Source of the DNA: Candidatus Bathycorpusculum sp.
GTDB taxonomy: Archaea > Thermoproteota > Bathyarchaeia > Bathyarchaeales > Bathycorpusculaceae
DNA length: 7,805 bases
Direction: 5' to 3'
NCBI GenBank assembly: GCA_009779045.1
Contig: WREZ01000053.1
Span: 1-7,805 of the forward strand
The notes beneath the pieces were generated by a model. That model did not search any database. It saw nothing but the letters and a program-made list of their open reading frames with translations, and was not told where the DNA came from. Position numbers and translations under genes: made by a program. This document shows positions 5,883 to 7,805 of this stretch, piece by piece. Each line of letters opens with the position of its first letter. Positions within the stretch are counted from its first letter, which is position 1.

Positions 5883-6755
5883 TTACACTCCCAAAGGTTT
5901 AGGCAGCAACCATGATCCATCACACGGGGCGGTATTTAGGCGTTCTAAACCCTCCCGACAGCAACCAAATTTTATTCCTTCTACATCAGCAAGATCACGG
6001 ACATTTTTTAAAATTTTCATACGCAGGTCTCTATGTAACAAAATGCTTCCACCAATTCGTTCACCTTCCTTAAAGTAGAGAGGTTCAAGTTTTTCTGCAA
6101 CAGTTGCCAAAGTTGTCGAGAGGCGTTTCCAATTGTCAGGTTTTACCTTGTATGTTGAACTGGTTATGTGTTTAACACCTATAGCCGATAGGGTTTTAAT
6201 TAGTTTTTGTGGTTGGTCGTTTATGAATGGTATTATGGGATCTATGCGTACGGAGACAGGTATACCTTGGCTTATTAGGTCTTCTGCAACGCTTATGCGT
6301 TGGCTTGGTGGGGGCGCGTTGGGCTCTATTATTTTGGCGAGCTGGTCATTGTCAGTTGTTATGGTTAGGGTTACAGTGGAGGGCGACTGTTTTAGTATGT
6401 CATCGTCTCGGATGACTAGGTTGCTTTTGGTTATTATGTGTATGCGACAATTGTTTTTTGAGAGAATTTCTAGACATTGACGAGTTAGACCAGTGTACTG
6501 TTCAGTTTTTGGGTATGGATCAGAACTGTTTGAGAGTGATATGGTTTCCCCTTTAAGTTTTGGAGCTTCGCGTTGGAGACGTTCTATTAGGTCTTTTTTT
6601 GGTTTACACTCATTAAAGCCTGTTATGTAGCTGGAGGCGTAACAGTAAACACATTTATGGTCACATCCCGTGTAAGGGTTTAAAGTTAGTTTTTGGGGGC
6701 AAGTGCATAAACCGTTTTGCCAAGGATCAAAACTTGAAATCAAAGGCACCTTCAT
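5883..6755 (-). CDS. Radical SAM protein of the SplB/COG1533 (photoproduct-lyase-like) family
   Basis: This 290-residue protein has the radical SAM cluster motif CxxxCxxC at Cys31, Cys35 and Cys38 within LNPYTGCDHKCVYCYA, which together with EPNAPPPSQR (145-153) and IDPIIPF (171-177) is typical of COG1533. Family members include spore photoproduct lyase, which reverses a thymine dimer lesion using an SAM-derived radical, but most are uncharacterised and several carry out other reactions, so DNA repair is an inference. The location next to a translesion polymerase favours a damage-related role. Additional cysteines sit just before the cluster motif (Cys17, Cys19) and near the C terminus (Cys265, Cys266, Cys278). 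The ATG start has no proper ribosome site. A TATA-like box 25 bases upstream suggests a leaderless mRNA. It is the first gene of the three-gene minus-strand operon. Base composition switches within the gene near 6130-6300. Confidence 0.9.
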   Translation of the reverse strand: MKVPLISSFDPWQNGLCTCPQKLTLNPYTGCDHKCVYCYASSYITGFNECKPKKDLIERLQREAPKLKGETISLSNSSDPYPKTEQYTGLTRQCLEILSKNNCRIHIITKSNLVIRDDDILKQSPSTVTLTITTDNDQLAKIIEPNAPPPSQRISVAEDLISQGIPVSVRIDPIIPFINDQPQKLIKTLSAIGVKHITSSTYKVKPDNWKRLSTTLATVAEKLEPLYFKEGERIGGSILLHRDLRMKILKNVRDLADVEGIKFGCCREGLERLNTAPCDGSWLLPKPLGV

Positions 6756-6775
6756 TCACAATTAATTATTGTTTT

Positions 6776-6783
6776 GGATAAAC
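6776..6783 (-). promoter_or_regulatory. TATA-like box of the radical SAM-polymerase-PPC operon
   Basis: The minus strand reads GTTTATCC, centred 24-25 bases upstream of the ATG at 6755. This spacing would place transcription initiation at or next to the start codon, matching the lack of a usable Shine-Dalgarno site. It is a weak TATA match, judged by eye. Confidence 0.35.
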
Positions 6784-6880
6784 TAAAACTATTCGCCACA
6801 ATAAAAAACATTAGGAAACGGTTTTGTTAGGGTTATATAACTGTTTTAAGGAAAGAAAAATGATTCTAGCTTTGTTTTTG

Positions 6881-6905
6881 TAATAAAAAAGTTTTTAAAT
6901 TAAAA
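6881..6905 (+). promoter_or_regulatory. AT-rich promoter region of the arginine decarboxylase gene
   Basis: Two overlapping TATA-like stretches precede the gene. TAATAAAAAAG (6881-6891) would start transcription near 6911, at the ATG of a tiny upstream frame. TTTTTAAATT (6892-6901) would start it near 6923-6927, just before the ATG at 6931. No Shine-Dalgarno site precedes 6931, consistent with a short or absent leader. Which element is used cannot be told from sequence. Confidence 0.35.
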
Positions 6906-6910
6906 CTGCA

Positions 6911-6934
6911 ATGACTAAACTCGACGTTACATGA
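6911..6934 (+). other. Possible 7-codon upstream open reading frame (MTKLDVT) overlapping the decarboxylase start
   Basis: An ATG at 6911 opens a 7-codon frame whose TGA (6932-6934) overlaps the decarboxylase ATG (6931-6933) as ATGA, the classic arrangement for stop-start coupling. It has no ribosome site, and it would be translated only if transcription begins at or before 6911. It may be coincidence. It is recorded because peptide-coding leaders control polyamine genes in other organisms. Confidence 0.2.
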
Positions 6935-7476
6935 TACCAAAATATTTCTTCCTAACAAAAGGCGTTGGCAAACATAAAGAGAAACTCCAATCATTTGAGC
7001 TAGCTCTGCGAGCTGCAGGTATTGAAATGTGCAACCTAGTAGCAGTATCTAGCATTGTTCCACCAGGATGTGAACTATTAACTAAAGAAAAAGGTCTAAA
7101 AATGATTCATCCCGGAGAAATCACTTTTGTAGTCATCGCCCGTAACGCAACTGATGAACCACATCGTCAAGTTGCATCATCAGTTGGTGTTGCCATACCC
7201 TCAGGTAAAGACCAACACGGATACCTAAGCGAACACCACAGCTTTGGACAAACAGATGAAGTAGCAGGAGACTACGCCGAAGACCTAGCAGCTACCATGC
7301 TTGCAACAACAATGGGCATCCAATTTGACCCAGAAACAGCATGGGACGAACGCAAAAAAATATACAAAACAACAGGATTGATCATCAAAACATCAAACTG
7401 TACACAATCCGCACAAGGCGACAAAAACGGACTCTGGACAACAACAGTCTCAGCAGCAGTCTTTGTTCCCCCATAA
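6931..7476 (+). CDS. pdaD: Pyruvoyl-dependent arginine decarboxylase
   Basis: The enzyme decarboxylates arginine to agmatine in the cytoplasm. In archaea agmatine feeds putrescine and spermidine synthesis and the agmatidine modification of tRNA-Ile2. The 181-residue proenzyme should self-cleave between Ser40 and Ser41 in VSSIVPP, leaving a beta chain of 40 residues and an alpha chain of 141 residues whose new N-terminal serine becomes the pyruvoyl cofactor. Asn35 in CNLVAVSS and Glu101 in GYLSEHHS align with the catalytic Asn47 and Glu109 of the Methanocaldococcus jannaschii enzyme. The motif [16 protein letters not shown] resembles the corresponding segment of that enzyme. Length is normal for the family. 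The ATG at 6931 has no ribosome site but lies about 30 bases after a TATA-like stretch. The gene is divergent from the radical SAM operon, with 175 bp between, and has no same-strand partner in the window. Confidence 0.95.
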   Translation: MIPKYFFLTKGVGKHKEKLQSFELALRAAGIEMCNLVAVSSIVPPGCELLTKEKGLKMIHPGEITFVVIARNATDEPHRQVASSVGVAIPSGKDQHGYLSEHHSFGQTDEVAGDYAEDLAATMLATTMGIQFDPETAWDERKKIYKTTGLIIKTSNCTQSAQGDKNGLWTTTVSAAVFVPP

Positions 7477-7507
7477 AACGACAAAACACAAAAAAATAAC
7501 CCGCAAG

Positions 7508-7513
7508 TTTTTT
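7508..7513 (+). terminator. T-tract terminator of pdaD
   Basis: A run of six T bases (in GCAAGTTTTTTCCCC) lies 31 bases after the pdaD stop codon in otherwise A/C-rich sequence. No stable hairpin precedes it, as is usual for archaeal termination. Confidence 0.4.
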
Positions 7514-7786
7514 CCCCTTGCATCCAATTTTAAAAAACAGACGACTTTAGGTTTTAATTGTATTTACAAATTAGAGATATCAAAAAACCTTTTAAAACTA
7601 TTTTTCAAATGCCAAACATGTAATTCCTCTAATAAAAGACTGTTAGTTTGCGTTGATATTTTTAGGTATTACTGGCTGTTTTTACCTGCCGTCCCGGAAA
7701 ATTATATCTATAAAACTGAAATAATCGGCGGAAATTGAAAAATATGGTTTTTTTGACCCTTTACAGAACTAACGAGTTACACATCA

Positions 7787-7805
7787 TAGATATAAATTAT
7801 ATCTA
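7787..7805. repeat. Perfect 9-bp inverted repeat at the right edge
   Basis: TAGATATAA (7787-7795) and TTATATCTA (7797-7805) are exact reverse complements around a single A. The same TTATATCTA also occurs at 7702-7710, so the 9-mer is present three times (two direct, one inverted) within about 100 bp. The repeat may continue past the window. It could be an operator or a symmetrical TATA element. Confidence 0.5.

Larger units (their letters stand above)
7477..7805. other. Region downstream of pdaD: terminator-like T-tracts, a TATA-like box and an edge palindrome, no confident gene
   Basis: T6 at 7508-7513 is the likely pdaD terminator, and T7 occurs again at 7748-7754. A frame running from the end of pdaD to 7738 has a low-complexity translation and looks spurious. 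ATATCTATAAA at 7704-7714 resembles an archaeal TATA box and is followed about 34 bases later by an ATG at 7744 whose frame stays open to the end of the window (20 codons, beginning MVFLTLYRTN). That may be the start of another gene, but it cannot be judged from so short a piece. Confidence 0.4.

Noticed and set aside
5385..5915. A 176-codon open frame on the + strand
   Set aside because: It lies antisense to the Dpo4-like polymerase gene. Its translation is dominated by Asn, Ile, Thr and Leu with no recognisable motif, and its length is explained by the A/C-rich, stop-poor composition of that strand.
6133..6480. A 115-codon frame and an overlapping 62-codon frame on the + strand
   Set aside because: Both are antisense to the radical SAM gene, whose cysteine motifs and family segments are clear, and their translations show no family signature.
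7272..7523. An 83-codon frame on the minus strand
   Set aside because: It is antisense to the catalytic region of pdaD and has no family resemblance.
7463..7738. A 91-codon frame on the + strand downstream of pdaD
   Set aside because: It begins inside the end of pdaD in another frame, has no ribosome site, crosses the pdaD terminator T-tract, and its Lys/Phe/Asn-rich translation resembles translated AT-rich spacer.
1..7805. CRISPR arrays, insertion sequences and long repeats
   Set aside because: I scanned by eye for regularly spaced repeats, terminal inverted repeats and transposase motifs and found none; only short (5-11 bp) repeats are present.

Overview
The window is a 7.8 kb piece of an AT-rich archaeal chromosome, probably from an uncultured lineage. 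The archaeal call rests on four things: a pyruvoyl-dependent arginine decarboxylase; a Dpo4-type Y-family polymerase ending in a PCNA-interacting (PIP) box; TATA-like boxes about 25-30 bases upstream of start codons that mostly lack a Shine-Dalgarno site, as expected for leaderless or short-leader mRNAs; and a mixture of TTG and ATG starts. The protein set would fit Bathyarchaeia or another TACK or Thermoplasmata-like group, but nothing here fixes the phylum. All gene calls are housekeeping or accessory metabolism. There is no IS element, phage gene, CRISPR array or obvious toxin-antitoxin pair.

Layout, left to right. At 1-1656 (+) is an M3-family oligoendopeptidase F lacking its first ~50 residues at the window edge. 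It converges, with only 15 bp between the stop codons, on a PP-loop ATPase at 1672-2697 (-) related to tRNA thiolation enzymes. A 264-bp spacer follows, then tRNA-Arg(UCU) at 2962-3039 (+) with an encoded CCA end, and a DUF368/PopT-type polyprenyl-phosphate transporter at 3104-4000 (+). A 295-bp gene-free region holds a TATA-like box and a compact cluster of inverted repeats. Next comes a three-gene minus-strand operon read from 6755 down to 4296: a COG1533/SplB-like radical SAM protein, a Dpo4-like translesion polymerase and a PPC/DUF296-domain protein. Divergent from it, after 175 bp, is the pyruvoyl-dependent arginine decarboxylase at 6931-7476 (+). The last 329 bp contain T-tracts, a TATA-like box, a perfect 9-bp inverted repeat at the right edge and at most the beginning of another gene.

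How the genes fit together. The radical SAM gene and polymerase gene are 3 bp apart, with the polymerase ribosome site inside the end of the upstream gene, so they look translationally coupled. This suggests a DNA-damage cassette of photoproduct-lyase-like repair plus translesion synthesis, with the PPC protein as a third member. The PP-loop enzyme (tRNA sulfur modification), the tRNA gene and the arginine decarboxylase (agmatine for polyamines and, in archaea, for the agmatidine base of tRNA-Ile2) are individually linked to translation, but their adjacency is not evidence of a joint system.

The most unusual signal is compositional. The + strand alternates between G/T-rich and A/C-rich blocks of about 0.6-2 kb, and the switches fall inside two genes (oligoendopeptidase F near 760-1000, and the radical SAM gene near 6130-6300) without breaking the reading frame and without relation to coding strand. 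I did not find a clearly new multi-gene system.
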